Shown in pieces: positions 31,215-41,014 of a DNA stretch of 64,000 nucleotides. Under the pieces are notes generated by a model. It did not search any database. It was given only the letters and a program-made list of their open reading frames with translations, and was not told the DNA's origin. The position numbers were made by a program, and so were the translations under genes. How positions within the stretch are numbered: the first letter of the stretch is position 1; every line of letters starts with the position of its first letter. The DNA is from Candidatus Hydrogenedentes bacterium ADurb.Bin170 (lineage in GTDB: Bacteria > Hydrogenedentota > Hydrogenedentia > Hydrogenedentales > CAITNO01): the NCBI GenBank assembly GCA_002070275.1, contig MWCY01000001.1:62001-126000 (forward strand). The letters are read 5' to 3'.

Positions 31215-32282
31215 ATGTCAGGAAAAAACCAGGTGACCCGCTCTGTTCCGCTCAATGAACGGGAACAGGTGATCCTTCAGGCAATCATTAACAGTTATGT
31301 TGCTACGGCGGAGCCTGTCGGCTCCCGGACTGTAGTCAAACGTTTCGGTCTGGATCTGAGCGCTGCTACGGTTAGAAATGTAATGGCTGATCTGGAAGAG
31401 CAGGGCTATCTCCAGCAGGTTCACACCAGTTCAGGCAGGATTCCTACCGATGCAGGCTATCGGTATTATGTCGATTACCTGATGAAAGTGCAGCAGCTGA
31501 CCCAGTCGGAACGCCGCCGTATCGAAGGAGAGTATGAAAAGCAGTTAAATGATGTGGACGACGTGCTTCGCCGTACCAGCCATCTGCTTGCTCTCGTTTC
31601 ACATCATGCCGGGCTTGTTGAGGCACTGGATGTGGAACAGGCAAGAGCGCAGCGTTTTGAGTTGATGCGTGTCAGTGACGAGCGTGTTGCCGTGTTGCTG
31701 GTTGATAATTTCGGCTCTGTTCACTCTCTTGCCACCGCGGTAAAACCGACCGCAAGCAGTGAACAACTGACGCGGCTGAATAATTTTTTAAATCAAAATT
31801 TTCAAGGCGCAACGCTGGGAACACTGTCGAGCACTATTCGTGAAAAGCTTGGCGATGAGCTTTCCGAGCAGCGTGACCTTGCGCACAGTGTGCTGAGTAT
31901 CCTTGATATGCTGCCTCAGCGCCGGGAGAAAAAGTTGTTTCTGGAAGGTGCTGTACATCTTTTTGAACATCCGGAATTTCAGAGCATAGAGCAGGCGCGG
32001 GAAGTCTTCGGGCTTCTTGATGAGCATGATCGGCTTATTTCGCTTTTAAGAAAGGCTGTATCAGAAGACGGCGGTCCCGCTGTGTTTATCAGCCGTGAGA
32101 ACGGCGAAGCGGTAGGGGTCGACGGTATCGGGGTAGTTGCCTCGCCTTATCGGGTGGATGGAAAGCCTGTCGGGCTCATCGGCATTCTCGGGCCGCGCCG
32201 GATGCCTTATTCAAAGTTGACGGCCATTGTGCAGCATACTTCCGAAGTAGTAGGGCGTTTTCTGACCCGGTTGATGCGATAA
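31215..32282 (+). CDS. hrcA: heat-inducible transcription repressor HrcA
   Basis: Represses class I heat-shock genes by binding CIRCE. The ATG at 31215 follows ACAGGAG and gives 355 residues; an upstream in-frame start (31149) lies inside the operator and is unlikely. The N-terminal winged helix (about 8-85) has ILQAIINSYVATAEPVGSRT and SAATVRNVMADLEEQGYL, then HTSSGRIPTDAGYRYYVDYL. The C-terminal GAF-like dimerisation domain ends with GVVASPYRVDGKPVGLIGIL. It is the first gene of the operon and overlaps its own regulatory loop. Confidence 0.96.
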   Translation: MSGKNQVTRSVPLNEREQVILQAIINSYVATAEPVGSRTVVKRFGLDLSAATVRNVMADLEEQGYLQQVHTSSGRIPTDAGYRYYVDYLMKVQQLTQSERRRIEGEYEKQLNDVDDVLRRTSHLLALVSHHAGLVEALDVEQARAQRFELMRVSDERVAVLLVDNFGSVHSLATAVKPTASSEQLTRLNNFLNQNFQGATLGTLSSTIREKLGDELSEQRDLAHSVLSILDMLPQRREKKLFLEGAVHLFEHPEFQSIEQAREVFGLLDEHDRLISLLRKAVSEDGGPAVFISRENGEAVGVDGIGVVASPYRVDGKPVGLIGILGPRRMPYSKLTAIVQHTSEVVGRFLTRLMR

Positions 32283-32316
32283 CCGCAAATGAAGTTAAAA
32301 AAAATACTGTTAACAG

Positions 32317-33045
32317 ATGAGTGATTCGATGGATAAAACTGAATTTGAAAAAATACTGGAGCGTAAAATAGCAGAAGAAGAGGCACGAAAAAAGGGTGAC
32401 GAAACACCTGACGGTATACCGGAGGAAGTGCCACAAAATGCAGAAGAGGCAGACGCACCCGATGCGGTGAGCTCTCCTGCACAGCCTGCAGCGGATTCCG
32501 AAGTGGATCTGTGCCAAAACGCACTGGATCAGATGACGCGGGAACGTGATGCGCTTCTTGACCAGCTTTTGCGTGCTCGCGCTGATTTCGACAACTACAG
32601 AAAGCGCAGCCTTCGGGATATGGATCAGCTGCGCGAAACAGCATCGGCGAATTTAATCAGAGCATTGCTTCCCGTACTTGATAATTTTGAACGGGCGCTC
32701 GCCCATGCGGATTCCGGAAATCCCCTGGCTGAAGGGGTGGTCATGATTCAGAAGCAGCTGCTGGATGTTTTGAGTGCTGAAGGTCTGAAGCCCGTAGAAG
32801 CGAAGGGGGCGCATTTTGACCCCCACTACCATGAAGCACTTGCCATGACGCCCGCCCACTGCGCCCCGGGTATTGTGTTGGAAGAATATGAGCGTGGGTA
32901 TCTGCTGAAGGAGCAGCTGCTGCGCCCTGCGAAAGTGATTGTAAGTTGTGAAATTGCAGCCGAGTCATCGCAGAAAGATGAGGCCGCTTCTGAACAGATA
33001 AATGATGAAACAGCGTTTTCCGAATCAGAGGGAAACCATGACTGA
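32317..33045 (+). CDS. grpE: nucleotide exchange factor GrpE
   Basis: The thermosensor nucleotide-exchange factor of DnaK. The 242-residue protein has an acidic disordered N-terminus (1-65, EEEARKKGDE... EEVPQNAEEADAP). A long coiled-coil dimerisation helix (70-130) contains DQLLRARADFDNYRKRS. The C-terminal beta-wing carries LKPVEAKGAHFDPHYHEAL and VLEEYERGYLLKEQLLRPAK, the signature that inserts into the DnaK cleft. The C-terminal extra tail is acidic. The start at 32317 has no clear ribosome site; an ATG at 32329 is the alternative. Confidence 0.95.
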   Translation: MSDSMDKTEFEKILERKIAEEEARKKGDETPDGIPEEVPQNAEEADAPDAVSSPAQPAADSEVDLCQNALDQMTRERDALLDQLLRARADFDNYRKRSLRDMDQLRETASANLIRALLPVLDNFERALAHADSGNPLAEGVVMIQKQLLDVLSAEGLKPVEAKGAHFDPHYHEALAMTPAHCAPGIVLEEYERGYLLKEQLLRPAKVIVSCEIAAESSQKDEAASEQINDETAFSESEGNHD

Positions 33046-33082
33046 TAGTGTGCTGATACACACGTAAAGGAGAGATTTAACC

Positions 33083-35014
33083 ATGGGAAAAGTTATCGGA
33101 ATCGATCTGGGAACGACCAATTCCTGTGTTGCCGTGATGGAAGGCGGTGAGCCTGTTGTTATCACCAATGCCGAGGGTAACCGTACCACGCCTTCTGTTG
33201 TTGCTTTCAATAAAGACGGAGAACGGCTTGTGGGTGCTGTTGCCAAACGTCAGGCGGTTACGAATCCGCAAAACACGATTTTCAGTATCAAGCGCTTTAT
33301 GGGGCGGCGGCACAGCGAAGTTGCGGAAGAAGAAAAGATCGTTCCTTTCAGCGTGACTTCCAGTGCCTCGGGCGACCTGCAGGTCAACATTCAGGGGAAA
33401 TCCTATCGTCCTCCTGAAATTTCCGCCATGGTTCTTCAGAAAATGAAAGAGACGGCAGAGGCCTATCTGGGTGAAACAGTATCTCAAGCGGTGATTACAG
33501 TCCCGGCATATTTTAACGACTCACAGCGCCAGGCGACGAAAGATGCCGGGCGTATTGCCGGTCTTGAAGTGCTGCGCATCATCAACGAGCCGACCGCTGC
33601 CGCCCTCGCCTATGGCATGGAAAAAAAGAAAGATGAAAAAGTTGTAGTCTACGACCTGGGCGGCGGAACCTTTGACGTTTCTGTCCTTTCCATCGGTGAT
33701 GACAGTTTCGAAGTGCTCAGCACCAACGGTGATACCCATCTTGGCGGAGACGATTTTGACCAGAAGGTGATCGACTGGCTGGCAGAAGAGTTTCTCCGTG
33801 ATCAGGGTATTGATCTGCGGAAGGATCCCATGGCGCTGCAGCGCCTGAAAGAAGCGGCGGAAAAGGCAAAATGTGAACTCTCCAGCGCCGCTACCACTGA
33901 CATTAACCTGCCCTTTATTACGGCGGATCAGGCAGGACCCAAGCATATGAATTACACGCTCAGCCGGGCGAAACTCGAGCAGCTTTGCGACGCACTGCTG
34001 CAGCGCACCAAAAATCCCTGCTTCCGTGCTCTGGAAGACGCCGGACTGCAGGCACGCGACATCAACGAAGTAATTCTTGTCGGCGGTATGACACGCATGC
34101 CGGCGGTGGGTCGTATCGTAAAAGAAGTGTTCAGCAAAGAGCCGCACCGCGGTGTGAACCCCGATGAAGTGGTCGCACTGGGTGCTGCCATTCAGGCGGG
34201 CGTTCTTTCCGGCGATGTTAAAGACGTTCTGCTTCTGGATGTTACCCCCCTGTCGCTGGGTATTGAAACCCTCGGCGGTGTTACCACAAAACTGATTGAA
34301 CGCAATACCACCATCCCGGTAACCAAGCGTCAGGTTTTTTCCACGGCAGCGGATAATCAGGAAGCCGTTACTATTCATGTGCTCCAGGGTGAGCGCGAAA
34401 TGGCAGCCGATAACCGCACGCTGGGCAAGTTTGATCTTTTAGGTATTCCGCCGGCGCCCCGGGGCATTCCCCAAATCGAGGTGTCCTTCGACATTGATGC
34501 CAATGGGATTGTGAATGTTTCGGCAAAGGATCTTGGAACAGGCAAAGAGCAGGCGATCCGCATTGAGTCTTCCAGCGGTCTTTCTGAAGAAGACATCGAC
34601 AAAATGATGCGTGATGCTGAAAAGCACGCCGAAGAGGACAAAGAACGCCGTAAACTCGTTGAAGTCCGGAATAACGCCGACGCAATGGTGTACTCCACAG
34701 AAAAAAGCCTGAAAGAGCATGGCGACAAGATGGAAGCGCAGGACAGAGCGAATCTTGAATCCGCCATAAGTGCACTGAAAGAGGCGCTTAAAGGCGACGA
34801 TGTCAAAGCAATTGAATCGGCGCTCGAAAAGGCAAATACAGCTGCTCATAAACTTGCGGAAGTGCTGTATAGAGAAGCGTCGCAGGCGCAGAATGCTGCC
34901 GGAGGAAGTCATCAGGGCGGTGCTGAATATGTACGGCCCGAAGATGCGGGCGCCAACAATACAACAGATGCCGACTTTACAGTAATGGATGATGACGACA
35001 GCAGTAATAATTGA
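33083..35014 (+). CDS. dnaK: chaperone protein DnaK (Hsp70)
   Basis: ATP-driven Hsp70 chaperone. The 643-residue length is standard. The nucleotide-binding domain begins [19 protein letters not shown] (phosphate-1 loop) and contains [16 protein letters not shown] near 195 and [13 protein letters not shown] near 330. The linker motif [19 protein letters not shown] precedes the substrate-binding domain (about 390-500) and the helical lid (500-600). The tail ends in the acidic [15 protein letters not shown], a variant of the EEVD-like C-terminus of bacterial DnaK. The ribosome site AAAGGAGAG is strong. It works with GrpE and DnaJ, encoded on either side. Confidence 0.98.
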   Translation: MGKVIGIDLGTTNSCVAVMEGGEPVVITNAEGNRTTPSVVAFNKDGERLVGAVAKRQAVTNPQNTIFSIKRFMGRRHSEVAEEEKIVPFSVTSSASGDLQVNIQGKSYRPPEISAMVLQKMKETAEAYLGETVSQAVITVPAYFNDSQRQATKDAGRIAGLEVLRIINEPTAAALAYGMEKKKDEKVVVYDLGGGTFDVSVLSIGDDSFEVLSTNGDTHLGGDDFDQKVIDWLAEEFLRDQGIDLRKDPMALQRLKEAAEKAKCELSSAATTDINLPFITADQAGPKHMNYTLSRAKLEQLCDALLQRTKNPCFRALEDAGLQARDINEVILVGGMTRMPAVGRIVKEVFSKEPHRGVNPDEVVALGAAIQAGVLSGDVKDVLLLDVTPLSLGIETLGGVTTKLIERNTTIPVTKRQVFSTAADNQEAVTIHVLQGEREMAADNRTLGKFDLLGIPPAPRGIPQIEVSFDIDANGIVNVSAKDLGTGKEQAIRIESSSGLSEEDIDKMMRDAEKHAEEDKERRKLVEVRNNADAMVYSTEKSLKEHGDKMEAQDRANLESAISALKEALKGDDVKAIESALEKANTAAHKLAEVLYREASQAQNAAGGSHQGGAEYVRPEDAGANNTTDADFTVMDDDDSSNN

Positions 35015-35094
35015 TTTGGTCTGCGCCATCGTTTTGTTGGGATTGAACATACACCGCAGAAGCGGTAGAGAAACTCTGCAGGAAAGTCATTGTT

Positions 35095-36210
35095 ATGCCT
35101 GCTGCAAAAGATTTATATGAAATACTGGGCGTGCCCAAAACAGCCAGCCAGGAAGAAATCCGGAAGGCGTACCTGAAGCTTGCCCATAAATATCATCCCG
35201 ACAAGACGGGAGGCGATAAAGCTGCAGAAGACAAACTGAAGGAGATTAATGCCGCCTATGACATACTGAAAAATCCCGAGAAACGGCAGCAGTATGATCA
35301 GTTCGGCAGCACGGACGGACAGCCTTTCGGCGGTTTTGAAGGGGGCTTCGGCGGTGGTTTCGGCGGCGGCTTTGGTGATATTTTTGATATGCTTTTCGGG
35401 CAGCAGGGCGGAAGGCAGCGCTCCAACCGCCCTCAGCCCGGGCATGATCTGGAATATGAACTGCAGATTTCTATGGAGGAGGCCGTAAAACCTCTCAGCA
35501 AAAAAATCAGCTTCTCCCGCAAAGAAACCTGCTCGGACTGTAATGGCAGCGGTGCCGCCAAAGGTTCGAGTCCGGAGACTTGCTCCCAGTGCCAGGGATC
35601 TGGGCAGATACGCAGCTCACAGGGCTTTTTCAGCATGACAAGACCCTGTCCGCGCTGCTCCGGGACAGGTCAGTATATTCCCCGGCCCTGCCAGAACTGC
35701 AAAGGGCAGGGGCAGGTGCGTACGAAACGGGAGATCAGTGTTAATATTCCCGCAGGAGTGAATACAGACAATCGTCTCCGTCTTGCCGGTGAAGGAGAAG
35801 CCGGGCTGCGCGGAGGGCCCCGGGGAGACCTCTACATTCGTATCAGGATTGCGCCCCATCCCTTCTTTGAACGACGCAACGAAGATGTGTATTGTCAGGC
35901 AGTTGTGTCTTTTACACAGGCTGCCGCGGGGGCCTCTATTCGCGTGCCGACCCTCACAGGGATGGGGGAGCTTAAGATACCGGCCGGAACGCAGTCAGGC
36001 GCCCAGCTACGAATGCGCGGCCTGGGTTTCCCTGATACCCGGGGGTACCGTCAGGGGGATCAATTCGTGATTGTTCAGGTGGAAACACCGCAGAAACTCT
36101 CCAGAAAACAGCGTGAACTGCTGGAAGAGCTTGAAAGTCTGGGAACAGAGAAGAATTATCCGCTTGTAGCCGAATATGAAAAAGAGATACAGGCGCTGCG
36201 TAAAAAGTAG
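35095..36210 (+). CDS. dnaJ: chaperone protein DnaJ (Hsp40)
   Basis: Delivers substrates to DnaK and stimulates its ATPase. The 371-residue class A J-protein has a J domain (5-70) with the HPD motif in HKYHPDKTGG. A Gly/Phe-rich stretch follows (GGFEGGFGGGFGGGFGD). The zinc region has four CxxCxGxG motifs (CSDCNGSG, CSQCQGSG, CPRCSGTG and CQNCKGQG), and the C-terminal beta-domains begin near 205. It is the last gene of the operon and ends 11 bp before the convergent DUF169 gene. Confidence 0.97.
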   Translation: MPAAKDLYEILGVPKTASQEEIRKAYLKLAHKYHPDKTGGDKAAEDKLKEINAAYDILKNPEKRQQYDQFGSTDGQPFGGFEGGFGGGFGGGFGDIFDMLFGQQGGRQRSNRPQPGHDLEYELQISMEEAVKPLSKKISFSRKETCSDCNGSGAAKGSSPETCSQCQGSGQIRSSQGFFSMTRPCPRCSGTGQYIPRPCQNCKGQGQVRTKREISVNIPAGVNTDNRLRLAGEGEAGLRGGPRGDLYIRIRIAPHPFFERRNEDVYCQAVVSFTQAAAGASIRVPTLTGMGELKIPAGTQSGAQLRMRGLGFPDTRGYRQGDQFVIVQVETPQKLSRKQRELLEELESLGTEKNYPLVAEYEKEIQALRKK

Positions 36211-36221
36211 CTTCTGTTTCT

Positions 36222-37043
36222 TCAGTCTGCGCTTCCGATCAGGTTCCGCCAGTTCTCCGTTTCCAGAAAACTGCCCGCTACATGCGACTCAAGTTCTTTG
36301 AACATTGCCGGGATCAGTGAAAAAGAAAGCATATCCGGCGGAAGCAGATGGCGTGTGTTTTTGCGTGCCGCCAGATCCATTAAGCCGATGATAGCCCGGG
36401 GGAACTCTTTCCCGTGTTCTTTATAAAGAGCCAGGGCCGTTGCCTGGCATCCGGCGGCAAAAGGCGCAATGACTCGCTCGCGATCAGGCGTGTCGTAGTG
36501 ACTGAGAACTGTTAGCGCGGCGAGCTGATCTGCGTTTACAAAAAAGGTAATGCTCTTTACCTGAGGGTTGTCCGGATCTCCCTCCTCCATAGGGCGCATA
36601 ACGACATAGGCCGCCGGAATTTCCCGGGGTGCCATGGTATCGACAAAACGTCGTGCCGCATCCGCATTTTTAAGATACCGCTCTCCGTACAGAAACTCAT
36701 GCGCCATAGTCTTGTTGCCCGCTTTTTCAAGGGCTTCCGCAATGTGCTCCGCTCCGGCTACTCCCCGGTTTCCTTCTGACAGGAAGCGATAAAAGCCTTC
36801 TGTGCCGCCCGGATACTGTTCGTAGCAATTGCCTAGCCCCATGCCGACACCGCCACCGTAGCACCCGTAGCTGGTTCGTGAAACGACAGCAGTTTTCCCC
36901 TTCGCTGCCGCAACAAGATGAAACATGAGACAGCCCCATTTGCCTTCCTTAAATTCCAATGCCTTCTCAGGCTTCTCGTCCTGCCAAAGCAAAGAAACCG
37001 GCTGCAGTTTAAGTTGTAGAGCTTCCACAAGTTTGCTTGTCAT
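36222..37043 (-). CDS. DUF169 family protein
   Basis: A 273-residue protein matching the DUF169 family, whose biochemical function is unknown. Visible features are QLKLQPVSLLWQDEKPE near the N-terminus, a glycine/cysteine-rich stretch TSYGCYGGGVGMGLGNCYEQ near 57, a FLYGERYLKN segment, and a late AAGCQATALALYKEHGKEFPRAIIGL phrase (about 200). The cysteines could bind iron or an Fe-S cluster; this is a guess. The start at 37043 follows AAAAGGAC. No neighbour explains its role. Confidence 0.85.
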   Translation of the reverse strand: MTSKLVEALQLKLQPVSLLWQDEKPEKALEFKEGKWGCLMFHLVAAAKGKTAVVSRTSYGCYGGGVGMGLGNCYEQYPGGTEGFYRFLSEGNRGVAGAEHIAEALEKAGNKTMAHEFLYGERYLKNADAARRFVDTMAPREIPAAYVVMRPMEEGDPDNPQVKSITFFVNADQLAALTVLSHYDTPDRERVIAPFAAGCQATALALYKEHGKEFPRAIIGLMDLAARKNTRHLLPPDMLSFSLIPAMFKELESHVAGSFLETENWRNLIGSAD

Positions 37044-37263
37044 GTATCAAAGTCCTTTTCTAAATTGCGGATCATCAGAGAAATTCACTCCCACCATCAT
37101 AGCAGAAAAAAAGAAACTGGAAAAAGCCGGACCGTCGCGCATACTTCCTTTTTAAGGCGTCTGTGCTAAAATATAAATATTCAGGGACAGGTTTGTCCGC
37201 CGTCCTTGTTTTTGAACCCTGACGGGCAAGTAGGCCGTAGCAATTTATAGAAAGGCGCTATCC

Positions 37264-38529
37264 TTGAAGAAACGTTTATCCATCGCTCTTGTGGGCGCAG
37301 GCATGTTTGGCGGAGATGTTCACATGCGGGCCTATTGCCAGTTTGCGCAATATGGATTTCTGCCCTGGCTCGGTCGTTTGGGCCTCGATTCCATGGCACG
37401 GGCATTGGGCGATATAGAGATCGATTTTGTGGCGCTCGGTACCCGGACCGAAACCTCCGCAAAGGCGCGTCTGGCAGAATATCGGGCCTTAGGTCTGGAT
37501 TTCGCTATTTACCACGGAGAGACTCCCTGGGTGGATATTCTTCGGGATTTTCCTGATCTGGATGTCCTTGCCATCGCCACGCCGGATCATCTGCATACGG
37601 CTCCGGCGCTTGCAGCCCTCGAGGCAGGCGCACATGTAATCATGGAAAAGCCCATGGCGTTGGATGCGGCAGAAGCCGATGCAATTCTGGCAGCGTCAAA
37701 ACGGGCAGGGCGTGTTGTAGGCGTGGATATGCATAAGCGCTATGACCCCGATCATCTCCGCATACGGGATGATGTATTGCATAAAATCGGTGAGCCCCTG
37801 TACGGCGTGGCTCTCCTCGAGGAGCCTCTTGCTGTTTCAACGGAAGTGTTTAAAGCGTGGGCCGAAAAGAGCGATCCTTTCAGTTATGTCGGCTGTCATT
37901 GGACCGATCTTTTTATATCCATGATGGATGTGAAGCCGGTGTCTCTCCACGCGGTGGGTCAAAAAAAGAAACTCCGCCAGGAATACGGCATGGATGCTTT
38001 TGATGCGGTTCAGGTGAAAATTCAGTTTGATAACGGAATGAGTATTGATTTTCATAATAACTGGATCCTGCCTGATTCCTTTGAAGCGCCTGTGAATCAG
38101 GAGAGCCGGATATTCGGCACACACGGTCTGGTTGAATCCGATACACAGTACAGAGGCCTGCGGTTCGTTTCTGAAAAAGACGGCATGAGAACAGCGAATG
38201 TGCACATGACACGAAATGTCCTGCGCCCGGACGGCAGCCTGGCTTATTGCGGCTACGGTGTTGACAGCGTTGCCGTGTGCCTTGAAAAAATAGCCGAAGT
38301 GAAATTTTTGAATAAAACGCTGGAAGATGTAGAAGACTATTACCCCAATGCTAAACAAGGACGCCTGTCGGTTTTGATTGTGCATGCTGCCCGTGAAGTG
38401 GCAGCCCGTAATTTTGCCTGCCTGGAATCAGGGAAAGGTGCTCCGGTAACAGCGCTATTTAACGAATCAGGCATTACAATCGTTGATCCTTATGCGGGTA
38501 ATGAGGTTATTTACAGCTGCCCGGTCTGA
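37264..38529 (+). CDS. Gfo/Idh/MocA family NAD(P)-dependent oxidoreductase
   Basis: Members oxidise or reduce hydroxyl groups of sugars and related compounds. The 421-residue protein starts with TTG at 37264 after AGAAAGG. The N-terminal Rossmann fold begins IALVGAGMFGGDVHMR, with the NAD glycine motif. Its catalytic core has LDVLAIATPDHLHTAPAL and HVIMEKPMALDAAEAD, so the catalytic Lys of EKP is present. VGVDMHKRYDPDH is the substrate-loop segment. The protein is longer than the usual 330-380 residues by its N-terminal insert (about 20-65). The exact sugar is unknown. Confidence 0.88.
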   Translation: MKKRLSIALVGAGMFGGDVHMRAYCQFAQYGFLPWLGRLGLDSMARALGDIEIDFVALGTRTETSAKARLAEYRALGLDFAIYHGETPWVDILRDFPDLDVLAIATPDHLHTAPALAALEAGAHVIMEKPMALDAAEADAILAASKRAGRVVGVDMHKRYDPDHLRIRDDVLHKIGEPLYGVALLEEPLAVSTEVFKAWAEKSDPFSYVGCHWTDLFISMMDVKPVSLHAVGQKKKLRQEYGMDAFDAVQVKIQFDNGMSIDFHNNWILPDSFEAPVNQESRIFGTHGLVESDTQYRGLRFVSEKDGMRTANVHMTRNVLRPDGSLAYCGYGVDSVAVCLEKIAEVKFLNKTLEDVEDYYPNAKQGRLSVLIVHAAREVAARNFACLESGKGAPVTALFNESGITIVDPYAGNEVIYSCPV

Positions 38530-38577
38530 TTCTGAAAGCGGTTTTCATTTCCGGAAATAATGAAGGAGACAAGTGTC

Positions 38578-39276
38578 ATGGCCCGTATGGCTCGTTTTGT
38601 TCTCGGCGGATATGTTCACCATGTAGTACAGCGCAGTTGCCTGAAAAAACCGATTTTTACAGCGGACCAGGATTTTGAAAAATATATCGGTCTCCTGGCG
38701 AAACATGCGAAGCTGGAGCGTGTGGATATCTGGGCGTATTGCATTCTTCCGGACAGCATACATCTGCTTGTGGTGCCACCCAATGCCCGGGCATTGAGCA
38801 ATATGATTCGGGATATTCATGCAACCTATTCGGGGTATTACAATGCGTTGAATGGTCACAGCGGCACAATCTGGCGTGGCCGATTTCAAAGCTGCGTTCT
38901 TGATGATCCGCTTGTGGAATTTGCCGCACGCATTGTGGAATTCCTTCCCTGTCGGCAGAGGCTGGCGGAACGTGCGGAGGATTATCGATGGTCAAGCGCC
39001 GCCGCCCACACTACAGAAAATGAGCATCCCTTTTTGACCGCTCATTTTCCATCGCCTGAAATGAGGAGCCACTGGAGTGCATTTCTTCATACCAATCCGC
39101 AAGCGGATCTTCTCGAAGAGGAGCTGCAGATGCGCACCCGCACCGGGCGCCCCTTCGGAAGAGCCGCATTTTTTCAGGAACTTGAGCAGAAATACAACCG
39201 GAGCCTTGCACCGAAAAAACGCGGACGGAAAGCGAAGCCACCGAAAACCAATACGGCGCCGGATCAGAACAGCTGA
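38578..39276 (+). CDS. REP-associated tyrosine transposase-like protein (RAYT), catalytic residues replaced
   Basis: A 232-residue Y1_Tnp/IS200-like protein of the RAYT group, starting at 38578 after AAGGAG. The fold is clear: GGYVHHVVQRSCLKKPIF near the N-terminus, WAYCILPDSIHLLVVPP near 58, and AEDYRWSSAAAH near 130, the WSS signature. However, the HUH metal site, normally His-x-His in a segment like NHVHLL, reads DSIHLL, with one His lost. The nucleophile Tyr of the RYIELNP-like helix is Ile in ARIVEFLP. I saw no REP palindromes nearby. This suggests a domesticated or decaying copy. The C-terminus is Lys/Arg/Pro-rich. Confidence 0.8.
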   Translation: MARMARFVLGGYVHHVVQRSCLKKPIFTADQDFEKYIGLLAKHAKLERVDIWAYCILPDSIHLLVVPPNARALSNMIRDIHATYSGYYNALNGHSGTIWRGRFQSCVLDDPLVEFAARIVEFLPCRQRLAERAEDYRWSSAAAHTTENEHPFLTAHFPSPEMRSHWSAFLHTNPQADLLEEELQMRTRTGRPFGRAAFFQELEQKYNRSLAPKKRGRKAKPPKTNTAPDQNS

Positions 39277-39297
39277 GTATAGGAGTGATAGAACAGT

Positions 39298-40257
39298 ATG
39301 TCCGCCATTGTGACCCATGACTTGAGCAAAACTTATAAAAGCCTCGGAAAAGCCACCGTCCATTCTCTCCGTAATGTGAATATGGAAGTGCAGGAGAATG
39401 AGATCTACGGTTTTCTCGGCAGGAACGGTGCCGGCAAGACCACGGCGATTAAACTGCTGACAGGATTGATTCAGGCGACCAAAGGCAGAGCGGAAATATT
39501 TGGCGAAGATGCCGTTTTGCCGTCCGCCCGTGCCCGTATAGGATATCTTCCGGAGCATCCTTATTTTTACGAATACCTTACACCGCGCGAAACCATTGCG
39601 TTTTACGGCAAACTCCGGGGATTGAGCAAAGATGCGATCCGGAAAGAATGGCTGCGTATTTCGGAGATGCTTTTTTTGGATGAGTTTGCCGACAGGCGCA
39701 TCCGTGGCTTTTCAAAAGGCATGCGGCAGCGTGTGGGGCTTGGCGTGGCGCTGATCGGCAACCCGCCGCTCCTGCTGCTGGATGAGCCTATGAGCGGTCT
39801 TGACCCTTATGGCAGGCGAATGGTGCGCGAGATTATGCTGCGTCTCCGGGCGGAAGGGAAAACTGTTTTCTTCAGTTCTCATATTCTGACAGATGTTGAA
39901 GAAATTTCTGACCGGGTAGGCATTCTGGTTTCCGGGGTATTGGCAGCTTCAGGCAGGATCAAAGACCTTACAGCGGGGGCGCAGAAGGCTGTTGAACTCT
40001 GCTGTTCGGGCTTGAAAGATGAGGATGTCAACGCCATTACAGCCAGAGGCATTGAATGCAGAAGAGGTGAAGAACATCAGGTTACCTTCATTCTTCCTGA
40101 AGTGGCGGAAGCACCGCCTCTTATAGCAGAGATACAACAAAAAGGCGGCATGCTGTTGTCGCTGATTCCGGTTCTGGAGTCTCTGGAAGACTTTTTCACA
40201 AAATTACAGCAGCGGGAGCAAAATCCTTCCGGAAAGGATGGAGCAGATCATGAATAG
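39298..40257 (+). CDS. ABC transporter ATP-binding subunit
   Basis: The 319-residue ATPase of an ABC-2-type exporter. Walker A is GRNGAGKTTAIK (40-51), the signature motif is IRGFSKGMRQRVGLGVALI (about 141-159) in place of the usual LSGGQ, and Walker B is LLLLDEPMSGLDPYG (about 159-173). A switch His lies in FFSSHILTDVEEI. The C-terminal 100 residues form the usual extra domain. It overlaps the permease start by 8 bp. The substrate is unknown; the arrangement is similar to lipid, gliding or multidrug export sets. Confidence 0.93.
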   Translation: MSAIVTHDLSKTYKSLGKATVHSLRNVNMEVQENEIYGFLGRNGAGKTTAIKLLTGLIQATKGRAEIFGEDAVLPSARARIGYLPEHPYFYEYLTPRETIAFYGKLRGLSKDAIRKEWLRISEMLFLDEFADRRIRGFSKGMRQRVGLGVALIGNPPLLLLDEPMSGLDPYGRRMVREIMLRLRAEGKTVFFSSHILTDVEEISDRVGILVSGVLAASGRIKDLTAGAQKAVELCCSGLKDEDVNAITARGIECRRGEEHQVTFILPEVAEAPPLIAEIQQKGGMLLSLIPVLESLEDFFTKLQQREQNPSGKDGADHE

Positions 40258-41014
40258 AATTGTAACCATCGCACAGAATACCTTCAGGGAATCCATCCGC
40301 GACAAAGTCCTTTATGTGCTCCTTTTCTTTGCACTGGCGACCATACTCGGTTCCAAAGTGCTCGGATGGATCAGCATCGGTCAGGATATAAAGATTATCA
40401 AAGACATTTCTCTGGCGGCAATGTCTGTTTTCGGTGCACTTATTGCCATTTTTGTGGGTGCAACGCTTGTGTACAAGGAAATGGATAAGAAAACCCTGTA
40501 TACCATCCTTTCTCAGCCTATGAAGCGCTATGAATTTGTAACCGGCAAGTACCTGGGACTTGTCGCTCTACTGGGCGTATCCTTAATTATTATGGCTGCA
40601 GGCTCGACCCTTTACCTGAAGATTGCGGGTGCTGCAATCGGGCTGATCTGGTTTCAGGCAATCCTTTTAATTTACATAAAACTGCTCCTGATTACGGCTT
40701 TTGCAATTCTTCTGTCGACTGTTGTATCCCCGATTTTGGGGGCGCTGATCGTTTTTTCTTTCTATGTGGGCGGGCATGCGACAGATGTGCTGCGCGATCT
40801 GCCTCCCCAGTTTGACGGCACCCGGGCAAAGCAGGTTCTGGAAACACTTTACTATGTAATCCCGAATTTAAATCTGTTTAATGTTCAGTCTGAAGCGGCA
40901 AATATGGTCCCTGTCACGTGGCCGTATGTTTTCTATGCTGTGGCATATGGCATCAGCTGGACTCTTTTTCTGCTGATCCTTGCCTGCCTGGCTTTTGAGA
41001 GGCGTGATGTATGA
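40250..41014 (+). CDS. ABC-2 type permease
   Basis: A 254-residue membrane subunit with about six hydrophobic segments. It has the family-typical opening MNRIVTIAQNTFRESIRDKVL and an early cytosolic loop, FVTGKYLGLVALLGVSLIIM. I chose the ATG at 40250 because it follows GGAAAGGATGGAG and overlaps the ATPase stop; an in-frame ATG at 40238 is the alternative. Its last 4 bp overlap the next gene (ATGA). It pairs with the ATPase as a half or full exporter. Confidence 0.9.
   Translation: MNRIVTIAQNTFRESIRDKVLYVLLFFALATILGSKVLGWISIGQDIKIIKDISLAAMSVFGALIAIFVGATLVYKEMDKKTLYTILSQPMKRYEFVTGKYLGLVALLGVSLIIMAAGSTLYLKIAGAAIGLIWFQAILLIYIKLLLITAFAILLSTVVSPILGALIVFSFYVGGHATDVLRDLPPQFDGTRAKQVLETLYYVIPNLNLFNVQSEAANMVPVTWPYVFYAVAYGISWTLFLLILACLAFERRDV

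Noticed and set aside
38578-39276. Intact IS200-like element
   Set aside because: No terminal hairpins or duplicated target site could be seen, and the catalytic Tyr and one His are missing.
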